A stretch of DNA of 64,000 nucleotides. It comes from Flammulina velutipes. Taxonomy: Eukaryota > Basidiomycota > Agaricomycetes > Agaricales > Physalacriaceae. Both the position numbers and the translations under genes were made by a program. The DNA lies in the NCBI GenBank assembly GCA_011800155.1, contig CM022372.1, positions 2,232,001 to 2,296,000 of the forward strand, written 5' to 3'. Shown here in pieces: positions 50,771 to 63,879 of the stretch (position 1 is the first letter of the stretch; every line of letters starts with the position of its first letter). The notes beneath the pieces were generated by a model, which did no database searches, had not been told where the DNA came from, and saw only the letters and a list, made by a program, of their open reading frames with translations.

Positions 50771-53556
50771 TCAAGCAAACTGGTTGGCAACCCGATGGCT
50801 CGACTTGAGCTCCACGAATTTCTCGACAATCTCATCCAGCGGCACCATCTGCCCCTTGGCCTTGGTCCCAACATCATCGCGATTCCGCACATTAACAGAC
50901 TGTGCATCGAGCTCCTCCTGCCCAACAACTAAGAAAAAGAAAATAGATTCAGAACCGTCTCAGGAGAATACGAGAGGGAAAAGACCAACCGAGGATAAAG
51001 TTATACTGCGCAATCTCCCCATTCCGGATCTTCTTCGGCAGGGTATTATCGCTGTTGTCCACGTCCGCGTACAGCCCAAGCGAAGACAAGCGCTCAACAA
51101 TCTGGCTCGCGTACTCTTTCTGTTGAACCCGTCAAGAAACCTTCCTCATAGAAAGCCTAGTGGTACGCACGTAAGGAGCAGCAACGGGGATGACGACAAC
51201 CTGGCGGGGCGATATCCAGAACGGCCTAACACACAAAACGTCAGTCACACCTCCCCCATCTTCAAAATGCCACAGCACTCACCACTTGCCCGCAAAGTGC
51301 TCCGTAATGATAGCAATAAACCTCTCCATGCTCCCAAGGATCGCACGATGTATAATCACCGGACGCTGATCCCCATCCTCGCCTGCCACCTTGAGGTTGA
51401 ACCTCTCGGGGAGCTGGAAGTCAAGCTGGATCGTCGCGCACTGGAAAGATCGGCGTAGCGCATCCCGGATCGTAATATCAATCTTGGGACCGTAGAACGC
51501 GCCATCGCCGGGATTTATCTCCCATTTGCCGGGGTAGTGTTTATCGAGGGCTTTGGTGAGTTGCTACCGAAAAAGGTGAGCAATTATCGTATGACATTAA
51601 ATGTGTTTTACGAACCTCCTCTGCAGCGTCCCACGTCTCGATCTTGCCGAGGTAGTTGTCTGGCCGGGTCGATAGCTCTAGTGAGAACTCGAATCCAAAA
51701 AGGCCATATACGTGCTGCATAAAGTCGAATAGAGAGCTAATCTCGTCCTCCAACTGGAAAAACAATGAGCAAGTGTGTCATCTCATCGACTGTAGACTGA
51801 CCTGAGACGGCATACAGAAGACGTGGGTATCATCCTGCACAAACCGACGGACACGCGTCAATCCCGTCAACGCACCCGACGCCTCATTCCGGTGAATGAT
51901 ACCAAACTCCGCCATCCGTATCGGCAGCTCCTTGTAACTGCGCGCTTTCGAGTCAAAGATCAGACAATGGCCGGGACAGTTCATCGGCTTGAGCGCCCAT
52001 TTCTCCTTTTCAATGTCCAACACGAACATATCGTCCTTGTAGTTCTGCCAATGACCCGACGTCTCCCAAAGCTTGCTATGATACATGTTCGGTGAAATGA
52101 CCTCGGAGTATCCGCGCTTGAAGTACTCTTTCCGCATCAAGTCGACGAGGGAGTTGTATATCCGCGTTCCGTGCGGTAAGAAAAAGCAACTGCCCGGGCT
52201 GAGGTCGTTGAAGAAGAACAGCTCTTGTTCCCGGCCGATTTTGCGATGGTCACGTTTCGCTGCTTCTGCGAGGAAGACTTTGTATTCAGAAAGCTGCTTC
52301 TTGTCTGGGAAGGAGATGCCGTAGATGCGCTGTAGGGAGTCGTTGGTCGCGTCGCCGAGGAAGTAGGATGCAGAGTTTTTGGTGATCATGAAGGCCTTGA
52401 TGCGACCGGTGTGTGGTATATGGGGACCAACACATAGATCTATCATGGGGCCGCAGCGGTATACAGTGGTGGACGTGCCATCGGGGACCTTGGTTTCAAT
52501 GAGGTACTTTTTGTACTTGTTGTACTGGCGGAAATGTTCAGAGGAGTCCGAGAATGCGTCGTGCGAAACTCACTGAGAACATCTCTAAAAGCTTCTCTTT
52601 CGATACGACAAGGCGCTCGAACTTTTGCTTTTCCTTGATCGCACTTTCCGAAACTTTCTCCAAGGACGGGTAGTCGAGGTTGGATACGGGACTGGAAATT
52701 TATGAGTGGGGATTATAGCAAATAAAAGCGACGCACCGGTCTTCGATGCCCATTTCGTAGAAGAAACCGTCTTCGGTGGGGGGCCCGAGGCAGAGATGGC
52801 AACCGTAATGTCTCTCGGCAGCCTCTCCAAGTACGTGCGCAGAAGAATGCCAGAAGACGCGTTTTCCTACGTTGATGGTCAGGAAAAGCGTGAATCATTG
52901 CTGCAGCTACGCACCTTCGGGATGCTCAAAGTCCAGCAGCTCCAATTTGCATGGTCCTTCTAGTGGGCGTTCAAGGTCCCATAGTTGGCCGTCAACCTGG
53001 GCTGGATGAGCAAGTGAATATATGAGTTCGTTTGACGGACTTTGGCAATAACAATTCTCTCGGAAAGCGACTTGGACAGCTCCTTGGCGACATCGAGTGG
53101 GCTGGTCTCCCAGCTCGTCGCAGACCTCGACGAACCGTCTGGAAGGGTAACAGCGATCGTTTCTCTAGGTTTTCCTGTAACTCGCGTGAGGGCCGGCGTG
53201 TGGGATATAGAACTATCGACGCACCTTTGAGCGCCTCGTCGTATTCCGCCTTGAGCTCCTCGAACATCTTTATGCGGTGGTCAAAGAACGCTGGGCGCGG
53301 TTGGATCTGTTATCGCGGGTTATTGGACTGCGCGCGACGATGTACACGGCGACGAGCATACTTCTAATGGATGCTGGGACGTCGTCGGCGCTGGCTTCGC
53401 CTTTTGTTGTTTCTTTTGCTGCTGGCCATCCTTTGCTTGCTCTGGCGCAGACATCGAGTAGGATAAACGCTGGTGAATAGACTTTTGCCAGAGAACAGCT
53501 GGTGGTCGGTGATGAAGACGATAAAGGCGAAAGGTAAAGAACGGAAATCTGATCAT
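50771..53556 (-). CDS. THS1: Threonyl-tRNA synthetase, probably cytosolic and mitochondrial forms
   Basis: Class II synthetase that charges tRNA-Thr and edits misacylated Ser. Motifs on the minus strand: [20 protein letters not shown] (editing domain), [20 protein letters not shown] and [20 protein letters not shown] (motif 1 region), then [20 protein letters not shown] with zinc ligand Cys. [20 protein letters not shown] gives motif 2 and the end is [17 protein letters not shown]. Two in-frame ATGs exist. The downstream one (53454) starts the Lys/Gln-rich cytosolic N-terminus [20 protein letters not shown]. The upstream one (53556) adds 34 residues, [16 protein letters not shown] and on, with many Arg/His and no acidic residue, like a mitochondrial presequence. 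Several introns of about 50 nt. Confidence 0.9.
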
Positions 53557-53636
53557 GTGGGTACGGTCAAGTCCAAAAGGTCACGCGTTCAAAAGTGACT
53601 CGTTTCGCTTTTTGCCATACTCTTTTACAATATTAT

Positions 53637-54318
<682 letters not shown>

Positions 54319-54957
54319 GATGGTGATAAGAGAGATACGGTATGCATGGACGCCCCTCTCCGATCTTAAATACCATTTAGTTGCCCACACGTAACAGTTT
54401 GTAAGAGCGATTGAATACTACAGCAACTTCTGTCGGAGCGAAAAAGAAAAAAAGGGAATCAGTGTGGCGCATATCATCTCTAGTGATAGTGATCCTCGAT
54501 TCCCACGATTCTTACTTCCTCGTGGGGTGATCGTATCTCGAATTATTGTATTTATGAACACGTAGAACTTCACTTGCGCCACATACACTTAACGTGGCTC
54601 GCACATTGTCAGCTACTCAAATGCGTAGGATACAAATATGCTTGCATTGACTACAAGTTGAGTCGGATATAACGGGCTCACACGGAGTGCACTCAGCGTC
54701 TGATTACATATTCTATCCGCCTTCGCTTCGAACGCCATTCAATAGAAAAACAATGTGCCCGAATGCATATGACCCTCTCGATAGACGGCGGATAAGATAC
54801 TCATTACATCTTGCTTTACAGCATCGAATACATTTTGACGCCACACATCTCGAGATAGGCGGAGATATGCATAACGTTTCGTTCCAATATCCACGATGAG
54901 TGGGTGTCGGCGGAAATATCAATTACAATGTGCTTTACAACAATACTACGCTTTACT
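54319..54957. other. Intergenic with paired TGTGGCGCA/TGCGCCACA sites
   Basis: Spacer between CDD1 (5' flank) and the 3' end of GH95. Apart from the facing 9-mers at 54463 and 54575 no structure or gene is seen. Confidence 0.45.
54463..54583. repeat. Facing inverted 9-mers, possible small element
   Basis: TGTGGCGCA (54463-54471) and TGCGCCACA (54575-54583) face each other 103 nt apart and are perfect inverted copies. Just right of the second, GCCACATACACTTAACGTGGC forms a further small palindrome. No target-site duplication flanks the pair, so a MITE is only one possibility. Confidence 0.4.
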
Positions 54958-57900
54958 TTACAATACCCACGTTCTCTGTGTTCCCTTCCTCGCCTCGAAC
55001 GAGCCTACCACCTCGCCACGGTAAATAAGGTTCACTCGCCTTCCATCGCCACCGTCCCGATCGACGACGACATCCACACGCTTCAACTCCCCCTCACTCC
55101 ACTCTACATCAAGCAAAACACCCTTCCTCGCACGAGCCCCGCGGATAGACCCACTCCCCCACGCCCCCGGCAAAGCAGGCAAAAGAGTAATCTCCATCGG
55201 CGTATCATTATCAGCCACATCCGGCGTCTGTACAATCGCATTCTACACAAACACCGTGGCCATCAGCAATTCGATTACACACCAAAGCCGAACCAACACG
55301 TACGATAATAGCCGCAGGATACCCCAAATTCGCGTCAATCTGGAAAATAGGACTTTCGGCCTCGGGATTGTATAGACTGAAAAGGTTGGAGCCAAAGTCG
55401 CGCTTGATAGCGTACTGTGAAGAGGTTCAGCTTTTGGGTGTTATTCTCTCGGATACGATGAAGGCTGACCTTGAGCTGGTTATAGAATTTATCTGCATCG
55501 GCAAGTTGGGCCCAGCCAGCCGCTCGCCAGACTTTTTCCCAGCCAGCATCTGCATCGGGACCTGTTCCGTTTCCTCGATGTTCAAGGCTCACGCGACTGG
55601 CTTCCAATACCGCTTCCTTCGTGTACGTTTCGCCAGTATAAGAAGCAAGAGCATAGCCGGGATATAGACCGATGAGGTGAGATAAGTGGCGATGCGTGTC
55701 CTTTGGATCGTCGTGGTCGATCTTCCATTCTGTCGAGACGTCAGCGGGAGCCCAGAAGGACGAATCGCATACGTACCTTGAAGTTGACCCCAGCTTCCTA
55801 TACGAACGCCCTTATCCATCCGTTCCCGCTTGTCCAGCACCTCTGTAAAATTCGGATCGAAACTTCGTTTACCAGCTGAACAACGGAAAGCACGAACCAC
55901 GTAAGAAAGCAGTATCGTCGTCCCCCGCAGCTTCGTAGCCCTTGATAACGGCGTTAAAAAGTTGCCATATCATTTGTTGTGCATGTGCACATCCTACATG
56001 AAATACACCGACATGAGAAACACTAAACCATGCGGTAAGGACAAGGACTGACCAATGGTTATGTACTCTTGCTCTGGAGAGCAGCAAGGGGCCACTACCA
56101 ACGTGCCGTCATTAAAATACAAGTCTTCTAGTAGCTTGTCAAGCTGGAACAATGCAGCCCCCTAGCATGAGTGTCAGGCGAAATGTAGAGAGTAAGCTAA
56201 AGAAGGTCCACCTTCAAAAGGGGCCAACCCTGCTCTTTAAACCAGGTTACGTTCCCAGTATAATCAAAATGGTCCCATACATGGAACATCTGGCTTCTGG
56301 TTAGTAAGGCAGTATATTATTAGCGAGTGTGGCGCACCATCCATGTGCCAGCCTCTGGAATGTCCATCAGTACCAAGCTTAAGATACGATCTTAATGCGC
56401 GTACCTGGATAATTCGCCCACGCCGACGCGCCAGCCTTCATACCAGTATGTCCAAATATCTGTGTAAAATATATCAGAACAAGACCAATGTCTCAAGAAA
56501 TCCAACTCACGTTCATCTATCCCAGAGTTTACTATAAATACGAGAATGCAACGCAATACAACAACAAACGCACCTCATTATGTACAACCCATCCTCTCGA
56601 TTCGTTATATAGGGTCCTGGCCGTTAACTCTCCTCTCGGTACCCAGGTTTTCTGTGGTTGACTAGTTAGACGATAAACAGAACAAGATAAATTCATAAGA
56701 ACCTCGAAGAAATTAAAGAGTGGTCGCATCACGTCCATCCCAGTGACTTCAGCAGCCCAATAATTCATTTGAATGTTAATATTCGCATCTTTAGCAACGA
56801 TTGTCACAACCGTGCGCTACGAGGGAATGAAGAGCTCACGGTAATCTATGGGTTGTTCAGTGATGAGTTATCCGAGGAAGAACATACTTACCTGCACCCC
56901 AAGCATTCTCGTAGCCATCAGCCCAAATGCCCTGTAAGTTTGCTGGCAGCGTGCCCTTCGCACTGCTTGCCAGGAGGTATCGTCCGTAATTAAACAACAG
57001 CCATTCGACATAAACGTCCCCGCCATCGACGGTATAAGCTTTAATAAGTTCATCTGTCGGCGTCTCAAAATCGGGAACCTGCCCCAAGTCCAAAGAAAAT
57101 TCATCTAAGAGGGTCCGTCTGTATTCGGTAACATGTTCTTTGAGAACCTCCTCGTATGTGGCGGACAGCAAGGAAACCTGGCTTGTTAACTTCGCGTGGG
57201 GGTCAGCACCGCGGAAAGAGAAGTCATGAAGTACGTCGCCAGAAGCCATGTCGTACTCTGTGTCGCCAACCCAAGATACCCAAGCCTCTTGGGGTCCACC
57301 TGTAATGTGCAGTGTGGCGTTATTCCCTCCCAGGTCTTGGCAGGTCACTTCTCCGCCCTCAGACGCAAATCCTTTGAACACGAGCTCGTAGAGCATACCA
57401 GGCGTCCCCACCAGACCACGCACGGCCATGGTAGCCGGATCAACGCATGTGACGTTCAGTGCAGGAAGTTCTGGTTCAATAGCGGAGCTGAACGAAAAAG
57501 ACAGGCTCGGTAGAGCAGATGATTCAATGTGTTGTGTGCACGCGGATGATCCATGCGAGCAGAATGTCGACCTATCAATGACATGAGTGAGGGAATTAAC
57601 CTTGCCAGCTCGGAGAGTAAAGCAACCTTGTGTAGGACTGGTCATCCTGCGTCCAAATCGATCGCGCAACGCCAGTATCGATATCGAGCCAGCGAACATA
57701 CTCCGAGATGGGAGATGTGTCGTTTAGGACTGTGACAAGAGATCCCGCTCCTGCGAAGCTACCTGTGGACAGTTCAACCTCAGGAATGGAGGGTGATTGT
57801 GAACACTACCATAAGCACCAGCAGGGGTCCCGAGACCGCTAATTCCTACGACCAGTGTAAGCCAAAGCACAGTTCCACAAGGAGAGGAGGTCATACCGCC

Positions 57901-58346
57901 AATAACACCATCCCGGAACAGAATCTGATGATACTGCTCCATGATCTCTGCCAGGCTGTCTCGCTGCATAGGTTCTTTGTTGCCTCCGTTGTATGTCTGA
58001 GCATTGCCGTCCAGTTAGATCCAGACATGCCCGACGTATCGACGCCAACGTACCGGATCCTGGAACGGGCCTCCAGTCCAAAGGCTCTCGATATTCAACT
58101 GCAATATCTCCAGGTTCGTTCCTCCACCCGTCATAGCTTCGTCGGATAATAAGACAAAGCGGCGGGAATGGCATGAAACGAACCTCCGAGGTAGCCATTC
58201 CCAACAGGCAAATAGTCTCTAGACCACACAGTACCCTGAGTCGTATACCAGAGTCCATTGCCAGTGTCGGGGAAGCCAGGCGGCGCCGCGCGCATCGCTG
58301 TGAGGGGAGCGAGAATAGGTAGCCACTTGGCCAGAACACGATGCAT
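54958..58346 (-). CDS. GH95 alpha-L-fucosidase/galactosidase, secreted
   Basis: Inverting glycosidase that removes alpha-1,2-linked fucose (or L-galactose) from plant polysaccharides. The signal peptide [20 protein letters not shown] precedes the family's start [16 protein letters not shown] and [14 protein letters not shown]. Middle blocks: [54 protein letters not shown] and [20 protein letters not shown], then the substrate-pocket motif [20 protein letters not shown] (Asn-x-Asn pair). The C-terminal domain ends with [20 protein letters not shown] and RTWVL. Many introns; one carries a TGTGGCGCA site. Start chosen because it gives a clean signal peptide; an in-frame codon further upstream would bury it. 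Confidence 0.83.
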
Positions 58347-58729
58347 TGTGGTAAAGGCATCGTACTGAGCAGCTGAGTTTATATAGCTTCCCCAGAGCTC
58401 GTGCCACCACATCACGTTGATAAAGCGCTGCTTCTAGTGCTACCGCGACGAAAGCTTGATTGGTGACGAGAAGAATTCGAAGGCAAGATGGACGCAAATG
58501 ACAACACGAGACATGCAATCTCCGGAGTCCGGGCCGAAGACATCAATTCCGGCTGAATGTGGCGCATGTTTCCAACGTCTCAATACTCAGAGTGAATACC
58601 TTGTAGATAGTCTAATGGAACACTTTTTTTTCGAGGAAGCGTCTCATGATGTATGCTATTGCCTACTATACAACCTGTGGACTGAAAGGTGACAACAAAG
58701 CTGAACCTTTGCAAAGACTCCGAGTCATT
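58347..58729. other. Intergenic, GH95 promoter and P450 3' flank
   Basis: Head-to-tail minus-strand spacer. One TGTGGCGCA site at 58558-58566, about 210 nt upstream of the GH95 start. No gene. Confidence 0.4.
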
Positions 58730-61012
58730 TCATTCGACAAGAGCCTTGACCTTCAATGGAACCTTGTTCCCCTCTTCATACTTTCCTTCCAGCGCAGGGA
58801 AAATACCAATCTGCGTGGGCGCAAATTTGATCTCTGCATCGGGCTCATACGAAAACTTGTTGACCATGAGAACTGTGAGGACTTGCAGTTGCATCAATCT
58901 GATGGGAGCTGAGCGTGAATGTGTATGTTCGAACTGAACTCGAAATCCTTACGCAAATCGCCATCTAGGGAGATGTATGAATTTTACGTTGAATTCGAGC
59001 GGTTCAGCCAACTCACCCAAGACAAGCTCTGTTCCCGGCGCTGAATGTAAGACTAGACATCCATATCAGTTCACGACGCCTGATCAATATTGTAGAACAC
59101 GCCTCACAGGTTCGCGTAAACGCCTACGTTACTACCGTTGCGCCTAACTGGTTCATCCAAGAACCTATCTGGGTTCCAGACGTCCGCATCTTTGCCCCAA
59201 AGGTTCTGTAGCCTAGGTGGTTTCAAGTCAGTGAAGAATTCAGATTTCTAGCGAAGATGTGCTTACCGCTGGTAAACCAAGATAGATGTATAAACTACTT
59301 GTCCTTTCTTCACAGGAAGTTCCATGCTCGTCGTCCCATCCTCCAGTATCAAAGGTTCAGAAAGAGGCAAGGCATCATCCTGGGCGGCTTCACGGATGAG
59401 AGAATGCGCGATGGGGTGAAAACGCAACGTCTCCTGTGAAAGAGATTAGACAGCATTCCATCAGGACGGCTGGAGGAAGCTGACCTTGATACACGCATTC
59501 AGGAATGGCAAAGCGTCATAGTCTGCGTTCGTTAACGGTTCGCCGTTCTTTCGTGCCAACATCTCGCGAATCTCGTCTCGGAGACGTGACTGGACACCCG
59601 GCTTGCGTGCAAGTTCATAGAGAAGACTGCCGATAGTATTGGATGTAGTGTCTTGTCCAGCGGCAATGAACGTTCTATCCAGTCGAATGATGTCAGTCGG
59701 TTATGTTTGAAGATACTTTCAGAACGTACGCCATCTGGGCCATCATAGCATTCTGGCTCATGCATTTTTGCTTGTCGTCTGATAAACGGCTTGAGGCTAT
59801 ATAACACCTTAAGATCATGTCGTGAAGGCTAGCAAAGCAAGCATACCCAAGATCCCAACTATATCATTCTCTCCAAGCCCTTCTGTGTCGTTCACAGCGT
59901 TTTGAACGATATCCTTCGATATCCTCATAGCCAGTGCCCGGAAAGACTTGAACATCGAATATGCTCGAGAGGCAACTACTGAGTCCAAAGGATCGAGGGA
60001 CCATCCAGGCAAGAGACGCAACAATGAAATATAAGCGAGTTCAGCTGGAGCGGGCTTGGAACCAAAGCCACTTTCAAAAGGGTCAGTGGACGCTGGGATC
60101 GCGAGGATGGAACACACGCGATTTTCTTCAAGCTCTGCGCTAGCTCGTCAACATTTCCATCTAGTGCACCGAATACGTGTCTAAACGACGCTGATTTACC
60201 GTGAGACGAAATGGGGGATAACAAGATAACGAAGGCCCTTACAGAGTCCCAGAACGTCAAGAGCGCACTTTGTAGTCCAAGTAAGAATGTCGACGACTGC
60301 GGACTTGCCGGCAAGATGGGCTTCAAGCTTCCCCGTAAGCTAATGCAAATTATTATCACTTCACAGGTTTTGTTCTCCAAATGACATACCTTCTCACCCT
60401 CGGCCTGGAACAAACCAAGGAAAGTCCTCAACTGTCCCACCGAGAATGCAGGATTCAGGATGTGTCTTTGTCGGCGATGTTCCTCGCCTGGGAAATGGAG
60501 ATGAGGTTCAGAATGAAAATAGAAGACAATACATCTTACCCTCCACAGTGATAATTCCCGGTCCAAACACGGAGTTCATCAAGTGGTGCATATCACCCGT
60601 CTTGGGGAAGCGGTAGCCTGACGTGTGAAAAATGTACTGAAGGGCTTTGGGATCCGCAACGAGGAGGTTGCTTTGCTTCGTTGCCCTCAAATTCAGAGAA
60701 ACGTGCGAAGGCAGAGACTCGTACTTACTCCAAAGCATCCAGCGAGACGAACGACGAGGCCGTATTGCTTGGTCCATTTCAATTCATTCTCGCCTGCTAT
60801 GAGCTGAGTACGGATGTCCATTTCGTGACCTGAAGTGTGCGTGGTTAGTGTAGTGTATATAATGTGAATTGGTGGATCTACTAACCAGTGAGCCAAGAAG
60901 GACTAGGTGGCCCACGAGCCACTGGGATTCCTCGATGCATACGCCGAGCGCGCAGGAGGAGCGAAATCGTAACAATGACCAAGCTAGAGAAGAATAGTTT
61001 GAGAGTAGACAT
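58730..61012 (-). CDS. Cytochrome P450 next to terpene synthase
   Basis: ER-bound monooxygenase, complete. N-terminal anchor MSTLKLFFSSLVIVTISLLL with a basic stop-transfer (RARRMHRG), then PPSPSWLTG. Mid-protein blocks: LLVADPKALQYIFHTSGYRF, EHRRQRHILNPAFSVGQLRT (helix C WxxxR-like region) and FIAAGQDTTSNTIGSLLYEL, the I helix with AGxDT. ETLRFHPIAHSLIREA gives ExxR. NLWGKDADVWNPDRFLDEP is the PERF region and FSAGNRACLGWRFA the haem loop with its Cys. It ends KVPLKVKALVE. More than ten short introns. It is divergently transcribed from the sesquiterpene synthase 1.6 kb away and could oxidise that enzyme's product; no direct evidence. Confidence 0.88.
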
Positions 61013-62587
61013 AATTTCGAGGGAACTGATGAGGTAGTATCCACTCCTTTATCCGTTTCAGAAGGAGCCACGGTCTGATAGAAATAAAGGCTTCGCGAGA
61101 CCATAAGACGGACCGGTGAAAACGATATGCAAAGGCAGACGGTAACAGGGGACCAAAAGGTATAGAAAAATACATACATAGAGTCTTTGATTGATCTTTG
61201 ACCATTTGTATCGAGCACCAGCAACATGCGGCCGCCGAATAAGCGGGTATAGAACGGCTCCCGTCCAATGAATAATAGCGAACATGGCCTTGACATGAGA
61301 AAATACTAATTGCTGACAATCCTTGTCAGCGACAATCGGGCACCTTCAGGTGTATGTTGTAAGCTACCACCCGGGCAACTTCTATAGCGGATGCATAAGC
61401 AGTCCTGAGGTCCAATAGATGGCGCCCGTCCATACCTACGCCTTGAATGTTTGAACCCCAACTTACCTCTTAGTTCACCTTCATTGGTCAACAACGGAGT
61501 TATTATCTGTAGTAAAAGTCTGGAACTGAATCAGAATGGGCGAAGATAACGATAACGGAGGTCTGGTCATCCTAGGTACTTAGAAGCTAAGCGTTGACTA
61601 CTGGCACGGTCCATAGATGGAGATTTCTGTTACGGTCTAGCGGTTAGACGGAGCGAGGAGAGCCGTTTTCTCCTTGGCCGGATAACTTGCGTAGTGAGAT
61701 GAGGGAGAAAGGCGCCCAAGAGATGGTGGTGGTTCGTGAAATAAATATGACCGGATGTTCGGCCCGCAGTGCCGAACCGTATGTCGGTCTACTTTGAGAT
61801 GAATGTCGTCTAGTAGGTGAAATGTCCTGACAATAGATCGGTGCTGGCCTCTCCGCATTTGTTTAAGATTAAGGTATAATCGCGCTTGGTTTATCATTAT
61901 ATATCTATATCTAGCAAGCAGATGCACAGACACGTTCGTAAACAATACTTGATGATTTCGTTCCATAAGCTAGATCACCTCCAGACTAGAGAAGATTGGC
62001 TCTTCTTAACGCAGATATCGTGTGAATGAGAACATCCTCATCCCAGTCTTCTCGAATCACGTCCGATGCCTCGCAGGACTCGGATGGACTTTGTCATCGA
62101 AAAGTCGCCAGACTAAGCCTAGAAAAGTGTAGTTAGCGCGGACTGTACTAAGCCTCTGATATCCGCAGTGGCGAAGCCTTCAGATATACAAGCCTATGCC
62201 CTTGCCTTAGGCAAAGCGAAAAGGGCTGCGTCTTCCAATGAGCTGGTGAAGGCTCCCATTTTCAGGTGTTTAAACCAGGAGAGTAACATCCGCATTTGAG
62301 GAACTTACAATCAACATAACAATTCCCAAGGTGGGTTAATCGGCGGTGATATCGTGTCCTACGTAGAAGCACTTGGCCAGAGAAAGCAATTGGATGACAC
62401 CCTTTGGGCTGTTTGCCGCTCAAAAGTGATTCGTTGATTTGGGTGTTACAAAATGAGTTCCCCAGAACAAGGATGGCGACATGCTCGTACGGAAAGGCCA
62501 AGAATTGACCCAGGAGAGAGTAGGCCTGAAATTGAGACCTATAAAACGCGATATCAGACACTGTGAGCACGTTATCAAAGACTCACA
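61013..62587. other. Divergent intergenic region of the P450/terpene synthase pair
   Basis: 1.6 kb with no supported gene; a hydrophobic minus-strand frame at 61058-61285 lacks support. It contains the palindrome at 61757-61777. Confidence 0.45.
61757..61777. promoter_or_regulatory. CGG-N9-CCG palindrome, candidate Zn2Cys6 site
   Basis: GTTCGGC and GCCGAAC form perfect 7-bp arms around CCCGCAGT-type sequence, giving CGG and CCG triplets in the everted/inverted arrangement used by fungal binuclear zinc cluster regulators. It lies between the P450 and the terpene synthase and could serve both. Single occurrence, so weak. Confidence 0.35.
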
Positions 62588-63879
62588 ATGCCCACGACTA
62601 AGAATTCGAAATTCGCCACTAATACTATGCTCAATCTTCCCGACATTCTGAAAGATTGGCCTTGGGAGCGCCAGATCAACCCCCATCACGAAATCGTCGC
62701 TTCCGAGGCAACGGCCTGGCTACAAAGTTTCAAGGCATTCAGTCCGAAAGCGCAGGATGCGTTCGACCGATGCAACTTCAGTTAGTTTACGCATCTTCAT
62801 TGACTGTTTTACATTATTGACGCCACTGAATTGAAGACCTCATTGCTTCTTTGGCCTATCCGAAGTTCGGAGCAGGTAAGTCTTCAATGCATACGTGATA
62901 TGCTTGTGCACTTACCTCGAGGTAGATGCGCTACGAGTGGCGTGCGACCTGATGAATCTGTACTTCGTCATCGATGAGCATACAGATGTCGACGACGGGA
63001 AGGTCACGGAGAAGAAGATTAACATCGTGAAGGATGCTCTTCGCAACCCCTCTATTCCTCGCCCCGAAGGCGAGTGGATTGGAGGGGAGATAACCCGCCA
63101 GTTTGTTACCTGACTTTGTCCTAGTCACTCCCAATTGACTGGTTTCTGCATAGATTTTGGGCCAACACATTGAAAGTCGCCAGTCCAGCATCCAAACGCT
63201 ATTTCAGTAGGACGTTCAATGCTTACCTTGACGCCGTTATCGAAGAGGCCCGTGACCGTGATGACGATCGTGTGCGAAGCATCGAAGCGTACTTCGAAAA
63301 TCGTCGCAACAACGTTGGCGTCCAGCCTTGCTGGGGGATTCTTCTCCTCCCTATGGATATCCCAGAGGAGGCTCTCGCTCGACCTGAAATCAAGAAGCTA
63401 GAGATGCACGCAGTCGACATGATCGCAATTGACAACGACCTGCTCTCATACAACGTCGAGTGAGTACAAACACCCGGCGTCTCTTGCACGAAATTGACCT
63501 TTACAAGACAAGCGAAGGGCTCGGCGGCTCAGAACTTGGTGACCGTTGTCATGAACGAGCATCAGTGCGACGTGCACGCAGCAATGGCTTGGATGGTAGA
63601 CCTCCACGCAATGCTTGCCCAGGATTGGCTGGAGACATACAGCAAGATGGCGCCGGGTCTAGATGAACAACTGATGTTGTATGTCGACGGTATAGGCAAC
63701 TGGGTCCGAGCGATCAACCAGTATTCCTTCGAGGTAAGAATTTTCGACCAAGTTCATGTTCGTTGACTTACGAGCTTTAGAGCGAGAGATACTTTGGAAG
63801 GCACGGGTTGGAGGTTCAGAAACAGAGAATGGTTGAGATGCTAGCGCCTAGGTCGAAGCCACACCTGGTGCAACTGTAA
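62588..63879 (+). CDS. Sesquiterpene synthase (class I terpene cyclase, DEHTD type)
   Basis: Cyclises farnesyl diphosphate to a sesquiterpene hydrocarbon. Starts [20 protein letters not shown]. After short introns comes [20 protein letters not shown], with the first metal motif DEHTD. The second motif [10 protein letters not shown] (NSE/DTE type, N-D-x-x-S-Y-x-x-E) follows, split by an intron right after [23 protein letters not shown] and [20 protein letters not shown] (RY pair) complete the active site. The end is RSKPHLVQL at 63877-63879. About 330 residues, complete within the window. DEHTD and NDxxSYxxE are usual in the basidiomycete clade that includes delta-6-protoilludene synthases, but motif alone does not prove the product. 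Confidence 0.9.

Noticed and set aside
54463..54583. Calling the facing 9-mers a MITE
   Set aside because: No flanking target-site duplication, and other copies of the 9-mer occur singly or in the same orientation, so only a possible element is reported.
60984..61319. Hydrophobic frames upstream of the P450 as an extra gene or longer P450 N-terminus
   Set aside because: The P450 already has a complete anchor from 61012. The upstream frames lack P450 features and differ in frame.
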